Positions 1 to 7,021 of a stretch of 64,000 nt of DNA are shown piece by piece. The stretch spans positions 47,125-111,124 of the forward strand of contig NZ_BONE01000024.1 of NCBI RefSeq assembly GCF_016862555.1, written 5' to 3'. This DNA comes from Asanoa siamensis. GTDB lineage: Bacteria > Actinomycetota > Actinomycetes > Mycobacteriales > Micromonosporaceae. The notes beneath the pieces are model-generated. The model had not been told where the DNA came from and ran no database searches. It saw nothing but the letters and a program-made list of their open reading frames with translations. Every line of letters begins with the position of its first letter. Position 1 is the first letter of the stretch. A program made the position numbers and the translations under genes.

Positions 1-1233
1 GCACGGGACCATGCAGACCCAGCAGCGGTGCGGGTACTGGTAGTCGACGTCCTCCGCGACGATCGGGTGGTGCCCGTTAGGCGTGGAGAGGCGGTTGTAC
101 TGCTCCCACCACTTGCCGTACCGGTCGTACCAGCCGGGGTACTTGTGCTCGAACCACTCGAAGTCCTTGTCGGTCATCGGGTCGATCCGCCAGTAGTTGG
201 CAAGCCAGCCGGTCGCGAAGAACTGCGCGACCTCGTGCACGTAGCCCTTGTTCCAGATCTGGTTCCAGGCTTCCTCGATGAGGTCGTGCGGAATGACCAG
301 ACCATACTTCTCGAGGGGTACGAGGTACGAGCGGTAGTAGTCGTCGTAGATCCAGCGGCGCCACATCTCGGCGTACGACTCGCGGTCCTTGCGGCGGTCC
401 TTCGTGCCGTACTCGATGAAGGTCCCGATCGCGGCGTCGACGACCCGGTGGTTGTTCCACCACGCGTACCGCAGGTCCCGCTCGAGCAGTTGGTGGTTGC
501 CCTCGTCGGCGAGCGCCATGAGCAGCGTCGCGTACCCGTTGCTGATGTGCCGCGACTCGTCGGACTGCACCGAGTGGAACACCGTCGGCAGCAGGTAGTC
601 GCCGTTCGCGGCGGCCTCGGCCGGCATCGCGACGAAGAGCGTGTTCGTGAACGCCGTCTCGGCGACGATCGTGAGGTAGATGCTGGCCGCGGTGATCGCG
701 TCGCCGGTGATGAAGCCCTCGGCGAACTGCCGCCCGATCGTCCCGCAGTAGTCGTTCTGGAAGTTGCGGAGGCTGCTGTTGAAGCCCGCCGGGTCGATGT
801 AGTTGTTCATGTACAGGCGCTTGAGGTTCTGCTGGATCGTCGAGTGCCGGACCTCGTCGATCATCTGGATGGCCTGGCCGTTGTGCAGCTCCGGATTGGG
901 CACCGTGCGGAACAGCAGCGGCATCGCGCGGGCCGCGGAGATCTCCGGCAACGGGATGATCGACAGGAACAGCTTCTGCCATTCGAGCCAACGCTCCTGC
1001 ACCTGGCGGAACATGTTGCCGCGGATCGCGCCGTCGGAAGCGCCGTACACCCGGTGGTCCTTCTCCTCCTGCATCGGGAAGTAGGACCGCAGGACCTGCT
1101 TGAGCGGGTCCTTCTTCTGCGCCTTGCGGAAGGTGTAGTCGGTTCCGTAGTGGGACACCGGCTCGTGGTACATGGGTTCCCAGGACAACTCCTGGATCTT
1201 CTGATGAGCCCTGGCCACGCTCTGCCGACTCAT
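1..1233 (-). CDS. prmA: Propane 2-monooxygenase-type hydroxylase alpha subunit, 5' part (3' end outside window)
   Basis: The first 411 residues of the large subunit of a soluble diiron monooxygenase are visible; the gene runs off the left edge. The family hydroxylates propane at C2 and, in mycobacterial MimA, also acetone and phenol. Both EX(2)H diiron motifs are present: E97, E127 with H130 (DEVRH), E192, and E226 with H229 (DESRH). The N-terminus MSRQS and the IRGNMF, YMNNYIDPAGF and IEYGTKDRRKDRESYAEMWRRW stretches are those of PrmA/MimA rather than of methane or toluene enzymes. The ATG at 1233 is the natural family start. A divergent MimR-like activator lies 420 bp upstream. The reductase, beta and coupling subunits should follow to the left of the window. 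Assignment to the propane/MimA branch is strong; true substrate is inferred. Confidence 0.95.
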   Translation of the reverse strand, partial: MSRQSVARAHQKIQELSWEPMYHEPVSHYGTDYTFRKAQKKDPLKQVLRSYFPMQEEKDHRVYGASDGAIRGNMFRQVQERWLEWQKLFLSIIPLPEISAARAMPLLFRTVPNPELHNGQAIQMIDEVRHSTIQQNLKRLYMNNYIDPAGFNSSLRNFQNDYCGTIGRQFAEGFITGDAITAASIYLTIVAETAFTNTLFVAMPAEAAANGDYLLPTVFHSVQSDESRHISNGYATLLMALADEGNHQLLERDLRYAWWNNHRVVDAAIGTFIEYGTKDRRKDRESYAEMWRRWIYDDYYRSYLVPLEKYGLVIPHDLIEEAWNQIWNKGYVHEVAQFFATGWLANYWRIDPMTDKDFEWFEHKYPGWYDRYGKWWEQYNRLSTPNGHHPIVAEDVDYQYPHRCWVCMVPC

Positions 1234-1299
1234 GGGTCACTCCTCACCGTTGACTGTGCGCCATGCGACGGATCAGACCGCACACCGTTGTCGCCTGCG

Positions 1300-1314
1300 G
1301 TCTCACATTGAGTC
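1300..1314. promoter_or_regulatory. Imperfect palindrome, candidate activator site in front of prmA
   Basis: The 15-mer GTCTCA-CAT-TGAGTC has two 6-bp half sites (one mismatch) around a 3-nt spacer. It matches the perfect palindrome at 1589-1603 in both half site and spacer length. It lies 67 bp before the prmA start and overlaps the stop codon of the small ORF at 1313-1555. Binding by the divergently encoded MimR-like activator is an inference. Confidence 0.5.
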
Positions 1315-1555
1315 AGGAGCCGTCGTCGAACATCGCGGCGCGGATCTCCGCGAGGTGCTTCCTGACGTTCTCGCCCACCTGTCGATCACCCTCGGCCGCC
1401 GGCTCGATGCCCAGGGCGCGCAGGAGATCGGCCGCCGGGGCACCCGGATCGGCGCCGCCCAGGATCGGATGCAGGCCCTGCGCCGCGAGGTGGTGGAAGA
1501 CCACGTTGACGACGCTCCACGGGTTGAACGACTCGCGCGCCTCCGTCGGCTCCAT
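1313..1555 (-). CDS. Small unknown protein between the monooxygenase gene and its activator (80 aa)
   Basis: I do not recognise this protein. It is 80 aa from the ATG at 1555, or 85 aa from a GTG at 1570; neither has a clear Shine-Dalgarno sequence. It begins MEPTEARESFNPWSVVNVVFHH and ends with a charged helix (VRKHLAEIRAAMF). Codon third positions are almost all G or C in this frame, as in real genes of the window, so I regard it as coding. It is co-directional with prmA and ends 79 bp before it. One palindrome lies upstream of it and the other overlaps its stop codon, so it probably belongs to the same induced transcript. There is no membrane segment and no cysteine motif. A helper or folding role for the monooxygenase is only a guess from position. 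Confidence 0.6.
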   Translation of the reverse strand: MEPTEARESFNPWSVVNVVFHHLAAQGLHPILGGADPGAPAADLLRALGIEPAAEGDRQVGENVRKHLAEIRAAMFDDGS

Positions 1556-1588
1556 CGTTCGAGTCCACACCCGGCCGCCGGCTGTGGG

Positions 1589-1603
1589 GTCTCAACATGA
1601 GAC
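1589..1603. promoter_or_regulatory. Perfect palindrome, candidate MimR-type binding site
   Basis: GTCTCA-ACA-TGAGAC is a perfect 15-bp inverted repeat with 6-bp arms, 49 bp before the activator start and just upstream of the small leftward ORF. A second, imperfect copy is at 1300-1314. A direct repeat of GTAACC also lies at 1631-1646 (GTAACCAGGAT then GTAACCGG), next to the activator start. Confidence 0.55.
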
Positions 1604-1652
1604 GGTCCGGCTGGACCCGGCGCGTACGGTGTAACCAGGATGTAACCGGAGC

Positions 1653-3461
1653 ATGGGGGCCGCCATGCCGCCACGATCGAAGTCGCCGGACGGGCACAGC
1701 GACCAGCTGGCGCGAACACGGGAACAGTTCCTGACCGCCGAGGCCGTCGACACCAACCAGGTGCGCGACGCGATCCTCGCCTCCTGGTGGCGGTCCAGGC
1801 GCTGGAACGTGGCCGCCGACCATATCGACCTGACCTACGTGCGAGACCCGGATCTCGACACGCCGCTGACGCGCAGCGCCCTGCCGGTGCTGCGGCACCT
1901 GCGCGAGCACCTCGACGGCCAGCCGATCAGCATCATCCTCACCGACCCGCAGGGGCTCGTGTTGACCAGGATGGACGCGGGTCGTGATCTCGACACGCAC
2001 CTGGAACGGGTCAACCTCGCGCCCGGTTTCAGCTACGCCGAAGAACATGTCGGCACCAACGGCATCGGTACGGCCCTGGAAGGCGGCCGGCCGATGCACG
2101 TCTTCGGCCACGAGCACTACGCCGAGAACCTGGAGGACCTGGCCTGCGCGGGCGTCCCGATCCACCACCCGATCTCCGGCAAGACCGTCGGCGCGGTCGA
2201 CCTGACCTGCTGGCGCAAGGACGCCGACCCGCTGCTGCTGACGCTGGCCAAGACCACGGCGGGCCAGATCCAGCAGGCGCTGCTGACCGACAGCGGCATC
2301 CGCGAGCTCGAGTTGCTGCAGGAATACCTGCGCACCTGCCGCCGTACCGCCGGAATCGTGATGGCCCTGAACAACGACGTCGTGATGATGAACGACAACG
2401 CGCGGCAGGTGCTCGACCCGACGGAGCAGTCGATCCTGCTGGCCCAGGCCGCGGAGACGCTGGCGAGCCGGACGCCGACGGGCTCGGTGGTGGTGTCCCT
2501 GCCGAGCGGCGCCCGGGCCCGCCTCTACTGCCGCCCGGTCCGCGGCGAGGGCCGCCTGGCCGGCGGTGTCGTGCACGTGAAGCTCTCCGGGCCCGGCGCC
2601 GCGTCGCGCCCGGAGACGGCCACCCCGATCCGGATGTTCCTCCCCGGCCTGGTGGGGTCGGGTGCGCTGTGGCTGCGGGGTTGCCACCAGGTGCGCGCGG
2701 TCTACGACGCGGGCGAGTGGCTCGCGGTGGAGGGCGAGCCGGGGGTGGGCAAGCTGGCGGTGGTCCGCGCGGTCCACCAGCACCGCCGCCCCGGCGTGCA
2801 TTTCACGGTGCTGGACGCGGCCACGGCGGTCCGCCGCGGTTGGCTGGCCGACGCCCACCGCGAGCTGCTCGACGACTCCCGCGCGGTGGTGATCACGCAC
2901 GTGGACCGGCTCAGCAGCGGCCGCCTGCGGTCGCTGTCCCGCCTGCTGGAGGAGGCCCGCGCCCTCCCGTCGCCGCCGTGGGTCGCGGTGACCTTGAGCC
3001 AACGCCACGACAGCGGCGAGATGGCGGGCCTGCTGCGGTTCTTCCCGAGCACGGTGGAGCTGCCGCCGCTGCGCCACCACGTGGAGGACGTCCACGCCCT
3101 GGTCCCGTTCTTCCTGTCCCGCCTGGTCGGCGGCAGCAACCTGACGTGCTCCCCGGACGCGATGCAGCTGCTGCTGCGCTCGAGCTGGCCAGGCAACACG
3201 GAACAGCTGTTCCAGGTGCTACGCCGCATAGTCCAACACCGCCGCGCGGGCGCGATCCTGCCGGCGGACCTACCGCCGGAATGCCGCACGGTCAGCCGCC
3301 GTTTGCTGAGCCCGCTGGAAGCGATGGAACGCGACGCGATCGTCCGCAGCCTGATGGACTGGGACGGCAACAAAATCAAGGCGGCCAGCGCGCTGGGCAT
3401 GTCACGAGCCACGATCTACAGAAAAATCCACGAGTACGGCATCGTCACCCCGACGACCTGA
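1653..3461 (+). CDS. GAF/Fis-type transcriptional activator of the monooxygenase (MimR/AcoR family)
   Basis: A 602-aa AcoR-type regulator. Residues about 75-205 form a GAF sensor domain with the family signature EEHVGTNGIGTAL (130-142). Residues about 325-530 are a decayed AAA+ domain with a Walker A-like GEPGVGK (361-367) but without the GAFTGA loop that contacts sigma-54; that fits actinomycetes, which lack sigma-54. The C-terminus has a Fis helix-turn-helix (NKIKAASALGMSRATIYRKI). It is divergent from prmA, as MimR is beside mimABCD in mycobacteria, where it mediates acetone-responsive expression. The 1653 ATG is used; an in-frame ATG at 1665 is possible. Function is inferred from architecture plus position. 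Confidence 0.88.
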   Translation: MGAAMPPRSKSPDGHSDQLARTREQFLTAEAVDTNQVRDAILASWWRSRRWNVAADHIDLTYVRDPDLDTPLTRSALPVLRHLREHLDGQPISIILTDPQGLVLTRMDAGRDLDTHLERVNLAPGFSYAEEHVGTNGIGTALEGGRPMHVFGHEHYAENLEDLACAGVPIHHPISGKTVGAVDLTCWRKDADPLLLTLAKTTAGQIQQALLTDSGIRELELLQEYLRTCRRTAGIVMALNNDVVMMNDNARQVLDPTEQSILLAQAAETLASRTPTGSVVVSLPSGARARLYCRPVRGEGRLAGGVVHVKLSGPGAASRPETATPIRMFLPGLVGSGALWLRGCHQVRAVYDAGEWLAVEGEPGVGKLAVVRAVHQHRRPGVHFTVLDAATAVRRGWLADAHRELLDDSRAVVITHVDRLSSGRLRSLSRLLEEARALPSPPWVAVTLSQRHDSGEMAGLLRFFPSTVELPPLRHHVEDVHALVPFFLSRLVGGSNLTCSPDAMQLLLRSSWPGNTEQLFQVLRRIVQHRRAGAILPADLPPECRTVSRRLLSPLEAMERDAIVRSLMDWDGNKIKAASALGMSRATIYRKIHEYGIVTPTT

Positions 3462-3526
3462 CCGACTTGCCGCAGTGGGTCAGTTCGGTGATAATTCGAG
3501 CCACAGGGACCTGAGTGGCCCGTCTC

Positions 3527-3554
3527 GGTGTGGCGCTACCCCGTTAGCCACACC
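3527..3554 (+). terminator. Hairpin downstream of the GAF/Fis activator
   Basis: GGTGTGGC (3527-3534) and GCCACACC (3547-3554) are perfect 8-bp arms around a 12-nt loop, 65 bp after the activator stop. There is no T-tract, which is usual for high-GC actinomycetes. Confidence 0.5.
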
Positions 3555-3649
3555 ATTCATGGGATATCACGCTCGCTTGGCATGGCTGTGCGTCCGCAAC
3601 CACGTTGTTGGGTGCTCGAGGGGTAGGAGCGCTCAGGAGCGGAGCCGCG

Positions 3650-4675
3650 ATGTTCGCGCAGCAGCAGTCCCTGGCCCAGGTCGCCCGCCGCCGAGTGCTC
3701 TACACCGGCGAGCCGCAGGCCCACGCGATCGCCGACCTTCGATCGCGTCCCGATGTCATGCTGCCGACCATCGATCAAGAACGGACACGGTTCGCCGGAC
3801 TGGTTTTCGAGCAGGTGGTCCGCGCAGGCGGCAACTGTTGGGCGCATCCCTTTGGAGTCAAGGGCGTCTGGCACGAGCGTGGCAAGGTCATCATTGCGCT
3901 GGATCATCACACCGTCTTCCTCGATCGCACTACGCAACTCATGAGCTCGGTCGCCGTCGACAACTTGTTGCCCTATCTCCAGCCCGATGTCGAAGTCAGC
4001 CAGGTTCCGGGTCTCAGGGTCCAGTCGATCGCAGGCAAGGGTGGACGCGACCTCCACCTCATTGAGCGGGACGGGTCCGGACACCTTGTTCTCCGGGGCA
4101 GCAGAGGAACCAATTGGCGCGCCGTCCTCGCCAAGGTCGAGGATGACACTCGCGCCGCGGGGTTTCTGCCGTTGTGGAACCAGCGCGTCCTGACGGCGGA
4201 AGAAGCCGCCGAACGTCCAAGTTGGATCGCCTTCCGTGGCGACGCTCTCTGGCGGCTGGGCAGCGATCTGTTCCAGCGCATCAATCTCTTCTACTCCGTA
4301 TCGTCGGCGTATACGACGAGTTCCTGGGTCACCGGCTCCCGATGGATCATCGAGATGTCGACCATGAGCCATGCCTGGAAGTCGCATGCGTCCTTCGTGT
4401 CAGTACTCACCGATCCTCACTTCGGTTTGAAGCTCGAACTGGCAAAGATGACGTGCCGCTGCGACGAGGCAGATCCTCATACGGAATGGCAGTGCCGGTT
4501 CAACTTCCACCCGGCTGGATCCCGCGACGCCATGCTCGAGTTGCGGTTCGTTCGAGAGCTCCCAGGGCCTGACGACGACTGGCGGGACTCATTCGAAAAA
4601 GTGGGCGCCGCCAGCGCGTGGCTCGATCGGGTGTTGCCACGGCGTCGAAGCGTCGGCGACGGAGTCAGCCGGTGA
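3650..4675 (+). CDS. Unknown protein, 341 aa, atypical codon use
   Basis: Not recognised. The ATG at 3650 is chosen because GGAG-rich sequence (gctcaggagcggagcc) precedes it and the sequence before it looks non-coding. The protein has a basic start (QVARRRVLYTGEPQ), a compact alpha/beta-looking first half with HPFG and ALDHHTVFLD, and a second half with WVTGSRW and a CRC pair (MTCRCDEADPHTEWQC). No signal peptide or clear membrane segment is visible. Codons ending in A or T are much more frequent here than in flanking genes, which suggests a foreign or rapidly evolving origin. Its stop overlaps the start of the next small gene by 4 bp (GTGA), so the two are probably translated together. Confidence 0.65.
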   Translation: MFAQQQSLAQVARRRVLYTGEPQAHAIADLRSRPDVMLPTIDQERTRFAGLVFEQVVRAGGNCWAHPFGVKGVWHERGKVIIALDHHTVFLDRTTQLMSSVAVDNLLPYLQPDVEVSQVPGLRVQSIAGKGGRDLHLIERDGSGHLVLRGSRGTNWRAVLAKVEDDTRAAGFLPLWNQRVLTAEEAAERPSWIAFRGDALWRLGSDLFQRINLFYSVSSAYTTSSWVTGSRWIIEMSTMSHAWKSHASFVSVLTDPHFGLKLELAKMTCRCDEADPHTEWQCRFNFHPAGSRDAMLELRFVRELPGPDDDWRDSFEKVGAASAWLDRVLPRRRSVGDGVSR

Positions 4676-4890
4676 TCGCCGCTGACGTGCTCGGTGAGCT
4701 GGTCGCGAGTGCCGGGCAGGTTGGAACGCCGATAGTGGTGTTGTTGATGTTGCCGCGCATGGTGGCAATGGCCCTCCACACAGCCACCGTGATCGTCGCC
4801 CTCTGGCACCCCAGCGCCGAGCGGCGGGCCGAAGCTGGTCGGCTGCTGGGCGGTCCAGCCAATCGACCTTCGCCCGACGAACAGGTGTGA
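4672..4890 (+). CDS. Small unknown protein coupled to the preceding gene (72 aa)
   Basis: The GTG at 4672 overlaps the preceding stop by 4 bp (GTGA), the usual translational coupling arrangement, so I prefer it to the upstream ATG at 4618. The product has a mildly hydrophobic middle (VGTPIVVLLMLPRMVAMALHT, then VIVALWH) followed by a basic and polar tail. It could be a small membrane-associated partner of the 341-aa protein. No family recognised. Confidence 0.5.
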   Translation: MIAADVLGELVASAGQVGTPIVVLLMLPRMVAMALHTATVIVALWHPSAERRAEAGRLLGGPANRPSPDEQV

Positions 4891-4928
4891 GTAGGGCGCT
4901 GGGGATCCAATCCCGGTCGTCCCCGGAC

Positions 4929-6938
4929 CTAAAGCGCGCTAGACGTCTCGATCGTCCAGAGGAGCTCCGTGAGGCGGTCCAGGGCGCGGGCCAGGTGGCG
5001 GCGGTAGGTGCTCAGGGGTAGGCCGAGGACCTGGGCCGCGGCCTCCTGTGACGGCGCCGGGCGTAGGTAGGTGCGGTGCAGGACCGACGCCAGCTGGGCG
5101 CCCTTCGGCTCGTCCGCGAGGCGGGTCACCGCCGCCTCGATCGTGGCGCGTAGGCCGTCCGTGGACGGGCCCGTCGGGGTCGACGCCAGCGCCGAGCCCA
5201 GCAGGGGGCTCGTGCACAGTTGCGCCGGGCGGTGCAAGTAAGGCAGCGCCGACTTGACCGCCGCCGTGAACTCCGCGTGGGACAGCGGTGGTGGGCGGAG
5301 CAGGGCCGTCGGCGGTGGGCCCGTCTCGCCCGTGTGGCCGCGTTCGCGCATCAGGTCCAGCCAGGTGTCGACCGGCAGGCGGCGCCAGTCCAGGCCGAAC
5401 GCGACGTGCCGGCGGCCGTCGAGGTCCACCGAGACCAGCGGCGCGAAAGCCACGTAGTCGAAACGTGGTGCCCAGAACTCCGGGTCGACCGTTACGCCGA
5501 ACGACCAGGCGAGTGGTTTGGTCATCCACTCGATCACGCTGGAGACCGGTGCGGCCAGGACGGCGTACGGGTCGCGTTGGTAGTCGCCCGTGCCGCCCAT
5601 GAAGCGGATGATGTTGACCAGCTCGCCCGGGCGGGCCGGGCCGTGGCGGTCGACGTGGTCGAGGATCGCGCGCACGACCGGGTCGTGGGCCTCGCCGCCG
5701 CTGGGGAAGAACAGGTGATGGGCGAACCCGGCGACGCCGGTGGGGGAGCGCACCACGTGCAGGTGGTCGGGCTGGTCGCGCAGCCAGGACCGGGCGAGCG
5801 CCCCGGCGGCCGGACCCTCGAACCGCTCGACGATCCCGCCGACCTCCTCGTGCTCGTCGGTGCGGGCCGGCACGACGGCGGCGGAGCCCAGCGCCCGCAA
5901 CGCCGCGAAACCGCTGGCGAACGGGCTGTTGCGGTGCAGGAAGAGCAGCTGTTGGCCGTGCCTTTGGCGGTCGGGGCCGCTGGTCGTGCGCAGGCCCGCG
6001 ACCGTGTACGCGTGGATCGTCCGGCGGTGCCCCCGGTACCGCTCCGGCAGCCGGCGCTCGAACTCCGCGTCGAGCACGTCGCGGGCGAGGTCGTGGGCGA
6101 ACAGCCCGCGCGGGCCGCGGGTGACGAACGGCCGTGCCGCCAGCCACCGCCAGACCTCCGGCGCGGCGACGCCCACCATGTGCGCGAGCAACTCCTCGGT
6201 CGTCACCCAGGCGATCGCGCAGGTCGCGAGGCCGGTCAGGTGCGCGTCGCCGGGCACGTCGTGCAGCAACGACTCCAGCAGCACCGAGATGAGGTCCGGC
6301 GCGTCGGCGAGGGACTCCGGGACCGCGCCCGTCGCGGCCAGGTCGGCCAGGAGGGCGATCGTCAGCGGGTGGCCGTGGCCGAGCCGCACGAGATGGGCCC
6401 GCACCCCTGGCGCGGTGCCGGCCCGGGCCAGGAGGTCCAGGCTGTCCCGTTCGTCGAACGGGTCGAGCCGGTGCACGGCCACCAGGTGCCGCCAGCCGGC
6501 GTCGACCCGCCACGGCGCGGCGGGCGGCGAACGGCCGGCCAGCGCGACAACGGTGTCGGCGGCCAGACCGGGGACGAGATCGTCGCGTACCCAGCCGTCG
6601 ATCGGCCCCAGCTCCTCGTAACCGTCCACGAGCAGCACGCCGGGCCGCGCGCCACCCAGCGCGCCACCCAGCGCGCTCAGCAGCGCCTCCGGCGAGGGGT
6701 CGATCTCGCGGCCGTCGACCTGCGCCACCTCGCGGCCGGCGGCGCGCGCCCGGGCGCGGAACTCCGCCAGCAGCGTGGTCTTGCCGATGCCGCCCTGGCC
6801 GTGGACGAACAGCACCCGGCGCGGCGTGCGCCCGGCGAGCGCGTCGTCGAAGCTGGCGACCTCGGCGCGGCGCCCGACGAACCGCTCCCGCCGCGCGCCT
6901 TCCAGCAGCTCGCCCAGGCTCGTGGCCACGTGGTCCAC
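4929..6938 (-). CDS. ATPase-domain regulator with C-terminal sigma-4-like HTH
   Basis: A 669-aa protein beginning FVGRRAEVASFDDAL followed by a classical P-loop (HGQGGIGKTT, about residues 46-55) and a Walker B-like VLLVDGYEELG, as in STAND/NB-ARC-type AAA ATPases. A long helical sensor-like region follows. The last 60 residues (PSQEAAAQVLGLPLSTYRRHLARALDRL) resemble a region-4 type helix-turn-helix. The start is a GTG. It is a cytoplasmic, probably ATP-switched transcription factor. It is divergent from the membrane methyltransferase 83 bp away, the obvious candidate target. No signal input can be read from the sequence. Confidence 0.7.
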   Translation of the reverse strand: MDHVATSLGELLEGARRERFVGRRAEVASFDDALAGRTPRRVLFVHGQGGIGKTTLLAEFRARARAAGREVAQVDGREIDPSPEALLSALGGALGGARPGVLLVDGYEELGPIDGWVRDDLVPGLAADTVVALAGRSPPAAPWRVDAGWRHLVAVHRLDPFDERDSLDLLARAGTAPGVRAHLVRLGHGHPLTIALLADLAATGAVPESLADAPDLISVLLESLLHDVPGDAHLTGLATCAIAWVTTEELLAHMVGVAAPEVWRWLAARPFVTRGPRGLFAHDLARDVLDAEFERRLPERYRGHRRTIHAYTVAGLRTTSGPDRQRHGQQLLFLHRNSPFASGFAALRALGSAAVVPARTDEHEEVGGIVERFEGPAAGALARSWLRDQPDHLHVVRSPTGVAGFAHHLFFPSGGEAHDPVVRAILDHVDRHGPARPGELVNIIRFMGGTGDYQRDPYAVLAAPVSSVIEWMTKPLAWSFGVTVDPEFWAPRFDYVAFAPLVSVDLDGRRHVAFGLDWRRLPVDTWLDLMRERGHTGETGPPPTALLRPPPLSHAEFTAAVKSALPYLHRPAQLCTSPLLGSALASTPTGPSTDGLRATIEAAVTRLADEPKGAQLASVLHRTYLRPAPSQEAAAQVLGLPLSTYRRHLARALDRLTELLWTIETSSAL

Positions 6939-7021
6939 TCTCCGCCGCCGGACCCGCTTTGGACAGCGATTAACAACTATCTGACCTGGCGGGTGAGCGC
7001 GCTTCCGGGCAACCGTCGGCC

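Noticed and set aside
77..1240. 387-aa minus-strand open frame at the left end
   Set aside because: It is a shadow of prmA in a shifted frame. Only the frame starting at 1233 shows the diiron ligands.
1555..1580. GTTCGAGTCC resembling a tRNA T-arm
   Set aside because: No acceptor, D or anticodon stems can be formed around it, and it lies at the start of a well-biased small ORF.
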